Positions 1-6,206 are shown, counted from the stretch's first letter. The stretch is 10,146 nt of DNA from Prevotella sp. (GCA_031260865.1 JAISKQ010000096.1:1-10146); one strand, 5' to 3'. Notes: generated by a model not told the origin, from the sequence alone. Program-made: numbers and translations.

Positions 1-1641
1 CGAATCGGAATATCCGATCATTATCATTTGTTTGTTTTTGATAACGCCTCTGTACCAACTGATATTCAATAATTGCTGCATGATACCGTTGGCATTATTC
101 AAGTCGTTCAATGTTTCAAACAGAGGCGTAACAGGCATAGTATAAGGACACTCGGCTTCCTTCAACAGCAAATACACAGCCAATATATCGGAAGGAGTAC
201 GCGTCATTGATATGATATAGGTAGGAATAACCCCTTCCGGAGTCTCGGCTATTACCCGGCACGTTTCCAGCACTTCCTTAGTCTGAGGGCTTGGCTCCCA
301 GTTGTTCGGAACCAACGGGCGTTTAGAATTCAACTCCTTGATAAGGAAGGCTTGCTTTTCGTCCTCCGACCATGTTTCATAGTCGCCTAATCCCAGATAG
401 CGGGTTATTTCCGAAATAGCTTCCGTATGTATCGTGCTTTCCTGACGAACATCCAACTGTACCAGCGTCAAGCCGAAACATTTTACCCTGCGCATCGTAT
501 CCAACAGTTTATCATCGGCTATGCTCTGCATTTTGCAGGCTACAAGCGATTTGTAACATTCGTGCAAAGGTTCCCATATTTGTTCGTTATGAATGAGTAT
601 ATCATCCGTCCGTTCGGGATTTTTTCCCGCGATGCGGACATCCAGATAAGCGATTGTGTTTCTCAGCCGCGCGCGTACCCTTTTCATCAGTTCGCGATAA
701 GGCTCTTGTACCTCGTAATCTTTGATATAATCCCTAAATTCGCCGGTACAAGTTGCCATTGAAAGCTCTTTTACCAAAACCTCTATATCCGACAGGAATA
801 ATGTCGCCGCCCTTCTCCGGCTGTCAAGCAACACATCATGAGTTACTTTCGCCGTTACGTTCGGATTGCCGTCCCTGTCGCCGCCCATCCATGACGAAAA
901 GTGTATAGGACGCGCGTCGATAGGAAAATGGTATGGGATTGTATTATTTATCTGTTCTTCCAACTCTCTCAAGTATGCCGGCACGGCTGTCCACAAGCTG
1001 TTTTCCACAGCGTCATAACCCCATTTGGCTTCTTCGTTAGGCGTAGGACGGTTCTGACGAATTTCATCCGTGTACCAATATTGGGCGATCAGTTGTTTAA
1101 GCCGGCGCAATATTTGTATTTTCTGATGTTCCGCCAAATCATCATGGTCTAACAGTTCCAGACAATAGTTTACCTGATTGAGGTTATTAATGAGCGACCG
1201 CCTGTTTATTTCGGTAGGATGCGCGGTTAATACCAAATCAATGGATATGTTTTCTATTGCTTTGATAATTTCATTATCACTAAAATCAGCTTTTTTCAAT
1301 TTTTGATATATCGCGGGAAAATTTATCGGATTTTCAACACCTTGCGCGTGAGGCGATACACTGTTATATTGTTCCGCTGTATTGGTCAGGTTCAGGAATT
1401 GATTGAAAGAACGGGCAACCGGTATAAATTCTTCGTCCTTTAGATTTTGCAATGTCTTAACCAATGATTTATGCGCTTCGACATCACCCGAATGCGACGC
1501 CTTGGATAATCTACGGATTGTTTCTATGAGATCAAGCATATTTTGCCCTTTCGCTTCGCCAATCGTTTTGCCAAGCATGTCGCCAAGCAATTTGATGTTG
1601 TCGTGCATCAAAGGTTGTTGAATTTTATTCATAGGATTCAT
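1..1641 (-). CDS. ppc: Phosphoenolpyruvate carboxylase, N-terminal 547 codons (3' end cut by the window edge)
   Basis: This cytoplasmic enzyme carboxylates PEP with bicarbonate to oxaloacetate and phosphate, refilling the C4-acid pool. The minus-strand frame is open from ATG at 1641 to base 1. Motifs appear in family order: [10 protein letters not shown] with the catalytic His at residue 141, [13 protein letters not shown] near 251-259, LDVRQES with Arg399, and finally MIGYSDS at the edge. The window stops two codons before the conserved lysine of GYSDSxKDAG, so roughly the last 40% (family about 880-920 residues), including the glycine-rich active-site loop, is outside. A second in-frame ATG at 1632 would number these residues His138 and Arg396, as in the E. 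coli enzyme, so either start is possible. No Shine-Dalgarno or TAnnTTTG promoter is visible in the 159-bp gap upstream, so read-through from the PEPCK-like gene is plausible. No frameshift was seen at the points checked. Confidence 0.95.
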   Translation of the reverse strand, partial: MNPMNKIQQPLMHDNIKLLGDMLGKTIGEAKGQNMLDLIETIRRLSKASHSGDVEAHKSLVKTLQNLKDEEFIPVARSFNQFLNLTNTAEQYNSVSPHAQGVENPINFPAIYQKLKKADFSDNEIIKAIENISIDLVLTAHPTEINRRSLINNLNQVNYCLELLDHDDLAEHQKIQILRRLKQLIAQYWYTDEIRQNRPTPNEEAKWGYDAVENSLWTAVPAYLRELEEQINNTIPYHFPIDARPIHFSSWMGGDRDGNPNVTAKVTHDVLLDSRRRAATLFLSDIEVLVKELSMATCTGEFRDYIKDYEVQEPYRELMKRVRARLRNTIAYLDVRIAGKNPERTDDILIHNEQIWEPLHECYKSLVACKMQSIADDKLLDTMRRVKCFGLTLVQLDVRQESTIHTEAISEITRYLGLGDYETWSEDEKQAFLIKELNSKRPLVPNNWEPSPQTKEVLETCRVIAETPEGVIPTYIISMTRTPSDILAVYLLLKEAECPYTMPVTPLFETLNDLNNANGIMQQLLNISWYRGVIKNKQMIMIGYSDS

Positions 1642-1716
1642 TTATATTTATTTATTGTATCTGTTTCGTATTTCTTTATAACGCCGAAAAGAGGAAAAAA
1701 GTTTCTCTAAGACGAG

Positions 1717-1758
1717 TTATAAGTTATAAGTCATAAGTCATAAGTTATAAGACATAAG
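1717..1758. repeat. Degenerate 7-bp tandem repeat, six TYATAAG-like units
   Basis: Six consecutive heptamers read TTATAAG, TTATAAG, TCATAAG, TCATAAG, TTATAAG and ACATAAG with no spacer. ATAAG is invariant and only the first two bases vary. The tract lies in the gap between the PEPCK-like gene and ppc, with a second heptamer tract of the opposite sense just to its right. On the minus transcript each unit reads CTTATRA-like and could pair through CTTA/TAAG with the neighbouring tract. Function is unknown. Confidence 0.8.
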
Positions 1759-1767
1759 ACAATCTTT

Positions 1768-1795
1768 CTTAATACTTAATTCTTAATTCATCATT
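1768..1795. repeat. Second 7-bp tandem repeat, CTTAATT-like units
   Basis: The units are CTTAATA, CTTAATT, CTTAATT and a decayed CATCATT, ending five bases before the stop codon of the PEPCK-like gene. The units are roughly complementary to those of the 1717-1758 tract, sharing CTTA against TAAG. The two tracts are separated by nine bases, so the transcript could form a long imperfect hairpin with 4-bp paired blocks every seven bases. It could act as a weak terminator or mRNA end, but this is inference. Confidence 0.65.
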
Positions 1796-1800
1796 CTCTC

Positions 1801-3531
1801 TTATACGTTTATCATCGTGAACAACTCTTCGGCGGCTAATTGAGGTCCGTCTTTGGTGTGTCCTTCTATGGCGAGGGATGTGTATATTTCGCCTATTTTC
1901 ACCCCGTTCTTATCCATATCGGTAAAATATTCTTTTATCAACTTGCCTGCCAACGCCTGTTCCTGCACCGGACCGAAAGGATTTGCGAAATAAGACGTCA
2001 CCAAACCCTGCTCGGTAGTTGTTCCTTTAGCCTTACGGGCGCCGGCTTCAAATATCTTAATCGCGTCATCCATGTTATCGAAGATTTTTATTTTTTGTTC
2101 GGATTCGGTATAGTTATTGGCATAAAGGAAGTAGTCCACTTTGTAGCCTTTCGAAATGACGCCGTATGTCGCCGCCGGAATAGTAATCCTTGCGTTCGTC
2201 TTATCCGGATTTGAATATATTCCTCTTTCGAGTTGCTCGAAAGCATACATCGGATCAAGGTCGTCGATGCGGACAAAAGCTCCTGTTTCTGTTCCATATC
2301 CTTTTATCATTCCATTCTTTTCTTTTTTCAGGTATCCCATGTCATCAAATATAATACGCATGTGACGGATATATTTTTCGTTCAGGGAGCGGAAAGCTTC
2401 GAGGCTCTCGGATTTACCCGCGCCGCTGTCGCCCATGATGACGATATTGGCTTCCGTCCCGTTTTTGAGCAAGATGTTCACCATCGCCCCATGTATAGGT
2501 AAACGGTTCTTTTCCATCTGTTTTACATTGTGGAGCGTCAACAGCATTTTTTTCATGTAACCGAAATAATCAACATCATCGCAATGATTCGCATAACCGA
2601 TAAAAATATCGTTCTTCCGGTCTTTATAATAGAACGCGCGTTTTTCGTCGTAGCCGTCGGGATACCCAAAAACATATATCAAGTCGGGTTTCTTACCTAT
2701 GTATTCGCTTTCTTTTGCCAATTCAAACAAGTTGGAAAGCGCGAATCCATGTACCATATAGTCTTTATGAAAATATACAAAAGTAAGCATATTACCTACT
2801 TTGGCAGGAAATAAGAACCAGTCGTCTTCGTTCAGTACTATATTTTCGATAGGATTTATCTGATGTTCGCGGAAAATGCCGTCGCGCGTATTTCTTTTCG
2901 TATATGAAATGAACGGAGGACGGAACATGACCGATGTGATGAAAGGTACGGAAGTCAAACCGTTATATTCCACAGGACAATTCCAATTGATGTCGTTAAG
3001 GGTTAACCCCGCGTTGGCTCCGGCGGTAAGTTGGCGGTAAACGCGGTGCTGGTATCCCATTATCGTTTCTTCGATACGGCGATAGATGGATATAACCAAT
3101 TCGTTGAACAAATCGTTCGCCTGCATAAAGCGGACGCTTTGCAATCCGCTTCCGATGGTACTGTTATGTACAATTGTATAACGTTCGAGCCGACGCCAGA
3201 AACTATATAGGAGTTCTATCAATTCAATGAATAAATCTTTATCGTTGAAGAAAATAGCATATTTGTTATGAACGTTTTGCGCCTCGTCAGGATTGCAAAC
3301 GGTAAGTAACCTGAATGCTTCGATCAGTGTTTTGCGAAATGCTTCATCCGTTTTAAATTCTTTGATGTAATAATCGTATATGATTACTTCTTCTTTTTTC
3401 AATTTTTGGATAAATACTTCTACTACCCGATTGAATCCGTAACTGCTTAATATTTTCTGCCGCGTGTCGCAAAATTTAAGCGTGAAGTTAATTATCGCTT
3501 TACCTTCGCCTAAAGTAAATTCCTGTAACAT
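1801..3531 (-). CDS. PEPCK-like P-loop protein with unfamiliar N-terminal half
   Basis: The C-terminal half (about 340-470) follows the order of the ATP-dependent PEP carboxykinase catalytic core. IHGAM (His347) sits where PEPCK has its metal-binding MHCSAN histidine. GDSGAGKSES (367-376) replaces the P-loop GLSGTGKTTL, IIFDDMGY (Asp396/397) replaces IGDDEHGW, GTETGAFVR replaces FEGGCYAK, and TNARITIP (Arg448) replaces NTRxxYPI. The P-loop GDSGAGKSE also resembles HPr kinase, which belongs to the same superfamily. Residues 1-200 are mostly helical-looking and match nothing I recognise, and the usual PEPCK N-terminal substrate domain is not evident. No signal peptide or membrane segment is seen, so it is probably cytoplasmic. 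At 576 residues it is somewhat longer than typical ATP-PEPCK (about 530-540). It lies upstream of ppc on the same strand. It could be a divergent carboxykinase, a small-molecule or protein kinase, or a regulator. Superfamily assignment is fairly safe; the reaction is unknown. Confidence 0.75.
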   Translation of the reverse strand: MLQEFTLGEGKAIINFTLKFCDTRQKILSSYGFNRVVEVFIQKLKKEEVIIYDYYIKEFKTDEAFRKTLIEAFRLLTVCNPDEAQNVHNKYAIFFNDKDLFIELIELLYSFWRRLERYTIVHNSTIGSGLQSVRFMQANDLFNELVISIYRRIEETIMGYQHRVYRQLTAGANAGLTLNDINWNCPVEYNGLTSVPFITSVMFRPPFISYTKRNTRDGIFREHQINPIENIVLNEDDWFLFPAKVGNMLTFVYFHKDYMVHGFALSNLFELAKESEYIGKKPDLIYVFGYPDGYDEKRAFYYKDRKNDIFIGYANHCDDVDYFGYMKKMLLTLHNVKQMEKNRLPIHGAMVNILLKNGTEANIVIMGDSGAGKSESLEAFRSLNEKYIRHMRIIFDDMGYLKKEKNGMIKGYGTETGAFVRIDDLDPMYAFEQLERGIYSNPDKTNARITIPAATYGVISKGYKVDYFLYANNYTESEQKIKIFDNMDDAIKIFEAGARKAKGTTTEQGLVTSYFANPFGPVQEQALAGKLIKEYFTDMDKNGVKIGEIYTSLAIEGHTKDGPQLAAEELFTMINV

Positions 3532-3643
3532 GACTTTATTTTATATTTGTTATTTTCTTTTACGAATTTCCACACTTACACATCATTCAATTTACAATCT
3601 ATTGTCCTTTAAGTAATTAGACAGAAGATACTAAACTTCATTT

Positions 3644-3669
3644 TTCAATCTTAAACTTTTCAGATTGAA
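3644..3669 (-). promoter_or_regulatory. Stem-loop in the probable 5' leader of the PEPCK-like gene
   Basis: TTCAATCT (3644-3651) and AGATTGAA (3662-3669) are perfect complements around a 10-base loop. A second pairing, TTGAAG (3665-3670) with CTTCAA (3682-3687), would use part of the same arm, so the two are mutually exclusive as DNA or RNA structures. If transcription starts just downstream of 3685, only the first would be fully in the mRNA. No riboswitch family is recognised. Confidence 0.3.
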
Positions 3670-3684
3670 GATGTTTTCTAGCTT

Positions 3685-3711
3685 CAAATTTAAGGAAACT
3701 TACCTATACAA
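3685..3711 (-). promoter_or_regulatory. Candidate Bacteroidota promoter for the PEPCK-like gene
   Basis: On the minus strand 3692-3685 reads TAAATTTG, a match to the -7 consensus TAnnTTTG. A TTG at 3711-3709 could serve as the -33 element, but the 16-base spacer is shorter than the usual 19 or so. It would give a leader of roughly 145 bases before the ATG at 3531. Confidence 0.35.
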
Positions 3712-3830
3712 TTAAACGAATCATAGACTTATTTTATATAATAAATTGTAAATTAAAAATAGGTTTTTGCTATCTTGTTGTTTTGTAGATGCTTATATAT
3801 AGCTATTTTTTGCTTTTTATATATCTGGGA

Positions 3831-3840
3831 TTGACGTCAA
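3831..3840. promoter_or_regulatory. 10-bp perfect palindrome TTGACGTCAA
   Basis: A perfect palindrome lies 21 bases before the ATG of the small acidic ORF at 3862. Its position would suit an operator, but a single 10-bp palindrome can occur by chance and no regulator gene is nearby. Confidence 0.2.
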
Positions 3841-3861
3841 AAGCATAAAAGATTTACAGAT

Positions 3862-3996
3862 ATGATGATTGATGATGGTTTTAGCGACCCACAGGAATAC
3901 ATGGATTATTTAGAATCGAAAGCATTAGAAGACTGTGAAGATTATGGCAATTACGATGAAGATTATGGCAACTATGATTTTTATGAAGAAGGTTGA
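3862..3996 (+). CDS. Small, highly acidic 44-residue hypothetical protein
   Basis: The ORF begins ATG-ATG and ends TGA, opposite in direction to every large gene here. The product is dominated by Asp, Glu and Tyr and contains a tandem repeat DYGNYDE/DYGNYDF (residues 27-40), encoded by adjacent 21-bp units at 3940-3960 and 3961-3981. The two units differ at several positions, including synonymous third bases (AAT/AAC, TAC/TAT), which hints at coding constraint. There is no signal peptide, metal motif or recognised domain. An A-rich stretch precedes the start, as is common in Bacteroidota, and TTTTG near 3781 with a TATTTTTTG near 3803 loosely resembles a promoter. It could be a DNA-mimic-like or chaperone-binding peptide, or a chance ORF. 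I do not recognise it. Confidence 0.35.
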   Translation: MMIDDGFSDPQEYMDYLESKALEDCEDYGNYDEDYGNYDFYEEG

Positions 3997-4030
3997 AATG
4001 AGGAATACATATTGATGCTGACTACCTTAC

Positions 4031-4066
4031 TCACCCCTCATCATCAAAGTCCCAGTCGTCAAAGAA
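4031..4066. repeat. 36-bp direct repeat, distal copy of the Hsp15-like gene end
   Basis: These 36 bases are identical to 4440-4475, the last 12 codons of the Hsp15-like gene (FFDDWDFDDEG plus stop on the minus strand). Identity stops sharply at both ends. Here the copy follows unrelated sequence and encodes nothing complete. The copies start 409 bases apart and enclose 373 bases. This resembles an att-site duplication left by an element integrated at a gene's 3' end, although slippage or recombination could also produce it. Confidence 0.9.
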
Positions 4067-4179
4067 TAAAATATAACTAAAGATTCTTTATAGACAACTT
4101 TCTGCTATCTTATTTTGATCATAATAAATTAAGAACCAACATTGAAACTGAGTAAGTAATCAAAAAAGGATTGCATTTT

Positions 4180-4228
4180 CAGTTTTAATAAGGAATGCGA
4201 ATCTGAAGATAAATATACATTAAAACTG
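4180..4228. promoter_or_regulatory. Inverted repeat upstream of the AbiEi-like fragment
   Basis: CAGTTTTAAT (4180-4189) and ATTAAAACTG (4219-4228) are perfect complements separated by 29 bases. A related sequence, TGCAGTTTAAAT, lies at 4256-4267 between the -7 element and the ATG at 4279. Repeated motifs upstream of an antitoxin-like start would suit autoregulatory operators, since AbiEi antitoxins are known to repress their own promoters. The assignment is inference. Confidence 0.3.
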
Positions 4229-4249
4229 CAATAACACCCAAAAAATGTC

Positions 4250-4257
4250 TATATTTG
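4250..4257 (+). promoter_or_regulatory. Candidate -7 promoter element for the AbiEi-like fragment
   Basis: TATATTTG matches the Bacteroidota -7 consensus TAnnTTTG exactly and is followed by CAG. It lies 21 bases before the ATG at 4279, allowing a short leader of about 15 bases. No convincing TTTG -33 element is seen 19-20 bases upstream. Confidence 0.45.
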
Positions 4258-4278
4258 CAGTTTAAATGTAGATTTAAA

Positions 4279-4398
4279 ATGGGAAAAACAGTTAAAGACT
4301 GGGTAGAAGACTTGCAAAAAGAGGGGAAAATAAGTTTTTCTCTAACAGAGGTAATGGAACATTTTCCTTTGCAAAGCCAAGCAACTTTGAAAAATTGA
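4279..4398 (+). pseudogene. Truncated AbiEi-type antitoxin, N-terminal 39 residues only
   Basis: The peptide starts MGKTVKDWVEDLQKEGKISF and continues with SLTEVMEHFP and ATLKN before TGA. It fits the start of Bacteroidota AbiEi-family (type IV toxin-antitoxin) antitoxins, whose N-terminal winged helix typically reads DWIxxLxxxGrxSFSxxEVxxxFP followed by SALSRL and a GFYVI segment. Everything after the second helix is missing and the downstream frames do not continue the domain, so it is probably a remnant. Full antitoxins are about 200-270 residues. No AbiEii nucleotidyltransferase toxin is present. It lies between the two copies of the 36-bp repeat and keeps a promoter-like element, so it may be a decayed cargo gene of an excised or collapsed element. 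Family assignment is by motif recall from a short sequence. Confidence 0.5.
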
Positions 4399-4439
4399 GA
4401 GATTATAATTAATTTAACACAAACCGAATACAGACAAAT

Positions 4440-4475
4440 TCACCCCTCATCATCAAAGTCCCAGTCGTCAAAGAA
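4440..4475. repeat. 36-bp direct repeat, gene-embedded copy
   Basis: This is the copy inside the coding sequence. It starts exactly at the TTC codon for Phe131 and ends with the TGA stop of the Hsp15-like gene. Its identical partner is at 4031-4066. If an element integrated here, this copy restored the intact reading frame, as integrases targeting gene 3' ends commonly do. Confidence 0.9.
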
Positions 4476-4865
4476 CGAGTAGTCTTCGGCGAATTGGTCT
4501 AACTCCCGGCGATCTTTTTTTGTCGGGCGTCCTGTACCGCGCGCGCGATCGACAAATCCGTTCATTTTCGATAGCTCTAATATTTCCAATTGGGACGAAG
4601 AGGTTACATCTTTCATAAATTCGGGAACGAGCTTTGCTCCCATCCTGTTTTCGGTAAGATTCAATACTTCGAATGAATAAATTATAGGAGGACGGCGGAC
4701 ATCTATTATGTCGCCTGCTTTTATCATCCGTGAAGGCTTAGCGGTAACGCCCTTGATGGTTATACGCCCTTTTTTACACGCTTCTATCGCGATAGAGCGC
4801 GTTTTAAAGAGGCGCACAGCCCATAACCATTTGTCGATACGTACTTCTTTTTTAGGCTCTTTCAT
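4440..4865 (-). CDS. hslR: Hsp15-like S4-domain RNA-binding protein
   Basis: A small cytoplasmic RNA-binding protein of the Hsp15 family. In E. coli, Hsp15 binds free 50S subunits that carry a stalled peptidyl-tRNA. The S4 domain spans about residues 8-65 and opens with RIDKWLWAVRLFKTRS, the family signature, followed by the CKKGRITIKG loop. A conserved basic GTGRPTKKDRR segment lies at 110-120. The tail (126-141) is strongly acidic and aromatic, ending DDWDFDDEG. At 141 residues it is close to the E. coli length. It follows pth by 39 bp and probably shares its transcript. This suits a ribosome-rescue theme, because Pth cleaves peptidyl-tRNA and Hsp15 handles stalled subunits. The last 36 bp are duplicated at 4031-4066. 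The symbol is by family resemblance. Confidence 0.9.
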   Translation of the reverse strand: MKEPKKEVRIDKWLWAVRLFKTRSIAIEACKKGRITIKGVTAKPSRMIKAGDIIDVRRPPIIYSFEVLNLTENRMGAKLVPEFMKDVTSSSQLEILELSKMNGFVDRARGTGRPTKKDRRELDQFAEDYSFFDDWDFDDEG

Positions 4866-4904
4866 TTCGAATAATTAATGACTGTTTCAATTAAAGGCTG
4901 ACAG

Positions 4905-5468
4905 CTATTTATTGTTGTACTGATTCATCGTGTTTTGTATTCCCGCGAGGCAAAAGCTTTTTATGATTTCACCGCAAGTCTCCAACTTAGCAGGGAGTTC
5001 TTTTTCTTCTTCGTCGGAAAAGCTATCCAACACATATCCTATTTGCCCTCCTCTTTGGAAATCGCTGCCAATACCAAAGCGCAGACGGGCGTATTCTTGT
5101 GTATTCAGAATAGACTGGATATGTCCCAATCCGTTGTGTCCGGCATTACTCCCTTTTCCTTTTAGGCGTAACGTACCAAATGGAAGCGCCAAATCATCCA
5201 CTACGACCAATAGGTTCTCAATCGGGATTTTCTCCTGATTCAGCCAGTAACGGACAGCATTTCCGCTAAGGTTCATAAATGTGGATGGTTTCAGCAGGAT
5301 AATAGTCCGTCCTTTTATTTTCAGTTCCGAAACAAAGCCGTAACGCTTGTCGGTAAAAACAATATTGGACGCTTTAGCTAAAGCGTCCAATACTCTGAAT
5401 CCTATGTTGTGGCGGGTATATTCGTATTCGCCACCAATATTACCGAGACCGGCAATCAAGTATTTCAT
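4905..5468 (-). CDS. pth: Peptidyl-tRNA hydrolase
   Basis: This enzyme hydrolyses the ester bond of prematurely released peptidyl-tRNA in the cytoplasm, recycling tRNA. All family landmarks are present: GLGN with Asn10, TRHNIGF with catalytic His20, [10 protein letters not shown] with Asn66, [11 protein letters not shown] with Asp91/92 (equivalent to E. coli Asp93), and GSNAGHNG with His111 and Asn112. The protein has 187 residues, near the usual 185-200. The first motif has Ile where many bacteria have Pro (GLGNIG rather than GLGNPG), which as I recall is common in Bacteroidota. It lies 80 bp downstream of rplY and 39 bp upstream of the Hsp15-like gene, on the same strand. No separate promoter was found in the rplY-pth gap, which holds a 7-bp repeat tract. 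Confidence 0.97.
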   Translation of the reverse strand: MKYLIAGLGNIGGEYEYTRHNIGFRVLDALAKASNIVFTDKRYGFVSELKIKGRTIILLKPSTFMNLSGNAVRYWLNQEKIPIENLLVVVDDLALPFGTLRLKGKGSNAGHNGLGHIQSILNTQEYARLRFGIGSDFQRGGQIGYVLDSFSDEEEKELPAKLETCGEIIKSFCLAGIQNTMNQYNNK

Positions 5469-5483
5469 TTGTTCTATTTTTGC

Positions 5484-5525
5484 TATTAGCCATTAGCTTT
5501 TAGCCGTTAGCTGTTCGCTTTTAAA
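5484..5525. repeat. Degenerate 7-bp tandem repeat between rplY and pth
   Basis: Consecutive heptamers read TATTAGC, CATTAGC, TTTTAGC, CGTTAGC, TGTTCGC and TTTTAAA, so TTAGC is the conserved core of the first four and the last two are decayed. On the minus-strand transcript the units read GCTAANN. The unit length equals that of the 1717-1795 tracts, but the sequence differs. The tract lies in an 80-bp gap inside a likely operon, where it might affect mRNA processing or simply be an expanded spacer. Confidence 0.7.
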
Positions 5526-5548
5526 TTTTACTGTTGATGCCGACTGTA

Positions 5549-6127
5549 TTAGGCGTTTTTAGCAGCAAGACCTCTTGCGGCACGAGTCAATTGAACGCGG
5601 CAAACAACGGCGTTTTTCGCATTTAATAATTCAAGACCTTCATAATGTAATTCGCCAATCTGGATTGATTTTCCAAGAGCAAGGTTTGTCACATCAATAT
5701 GTACTTTTTCAGGTATCTTGTTATAAAGAGCTTTTACTTTCAGTTTGCGCAAGTCGAGAGAAAGTTTACCCCCTGCCTTCACACCATCCGCAAGCCCGTC
5801 AAGGACAACCGGCACATCGATAACGATAGGCGCGTTTTCAGACACATGAAGAAAATCCAAGTGAAGGATAGCGTCGGTTACAGGATGTACTTGCACATCT
5901 TTCAGTATGGCTTTATAATTATCTTTCCCTACGGTAAGATCTACCAAGAAAATTTCGGGAGTATAAATCAACTTTCTCACATCACTGTTTGTAACAGTCA
6001 GATGGATAGCATCTTTATTTTCTCCGCCATAAATCACAGCAGGAATTTTTTCTTCTTTACGGAAAGCTTTTGTCGCTTTTTTACCTAAATCGTTTCTTAA
6101 TTCACCTGCTAATTCAAATGTTTTCAT
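5549..6127 (-). CDS. rplY: 50S ribosomal protein L25, long CTC/TL5 form
   Basis: This protein binds 5S rRNA in the large ribosomal subunit. The N-terminal L25 domain (about 1-92) carries LRNDLGKKATKAFRKEEKIP with AVIYGG and the KDVQVHPVTDAILHLDFLHV segment. The C-terminal TL5/CTC beta domain covers about 97-182, with IDVPVVLDGLADGVKAGG and IGELHYEG. At 192 residues it is the long two-domain form rather than the roughly 94-residue E. coli form. The ATG at 6127 begins the domain directly, after an A/T-rich leader. It is first in a likely rplY-pth-Hsp15 operon, preceded by a TATCTTTG promoter element about 80 bases upstream. Confidence 0.96.
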   Translation of the reverse strand: MKTFELAGELRNDLGKKATKAFRKEEKIPAVIYGGENKDAIHLTVTNSDVRKLIYTPEIFLVDLTVGKDNYKAILKDVQVHPVTDAILHLDFLHVSENAPIVIDVPVVLDGLADGVKAGGKLSLDLRKLKVKALYNKIPEKVHIDVTNLALGKSIQIGELHYEGLELLNAKNAVVCRVQLTRAARGLAAKNA

Positions 6128-6206
6128 CTTTTAATTTTAAAATTGTGTTACTCAATAAGGATTGCTTCCTCATTCCCATCACACGTACGGGCTTATAAAA
6201 GCGGTG

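Larger units (their letters stand above)
3532..4439. other. 908-bp AT-rich intergenic region with repeat scar and small ORFs
   Basis: This is the longest stretch without a large gene. From left to right it holds the probable promoter and leader of the PEPCK-like gene (about 3540-3711), an AT-rich spacer, a 44-codon acidic plus-strand ORF (3862-3996), a 36-bp copy of the end of the Hsp15-like gene (4031-4066), an inverted repeat (4180-4228), a promoter-like element (4250-4257) and a 39-codon AbiEi-like fragment (4279-4398). No tRNA, transposase, integrase or long reading frame is visible. The base composition is visibly richer in A and T than the flanking genes. Confidence 0.7.

Noticed and set aside
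427..1621. Several plus-strand open frames of 72-111 codons opposite the left-hand gene
   Set aside because: They lie opposite the PEP carboxylase frame, which has family motifs in order; the plus-strand peptides match nothing and are shadows.
1801..3531. Calling the 576-residue protein simply PEP carboxykinase or HPr kinase
   Set aside because: The core resembles both, but the N-terminal half fits neither as far as I can see, and the HPr kinase signature after the P-loop was not found.
3700..3830. A/T-rich palindromes such as those around TTATATAATAA and GCTTATATATAGC as an origin or att site
   Set aside because: Low-complexity A/T sequence readily yields such pairs; there are no DnaA-box clusters or recombinase genes nearby.
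4440..4475. The 36-bp repeat as part of a CRISPR array
   Set aside because: There are only two copies, 409 bp apart, and one is the coding end of a gene; there is no regular spacing and no cas gene.
4031..4475. An insertion sequence with target-site duplication
   Set aside because: Thirty-six bases is far too long for an ordinary target-site duplication, and the 373-bp insert shows no transposase and no terminal inverted repeats.
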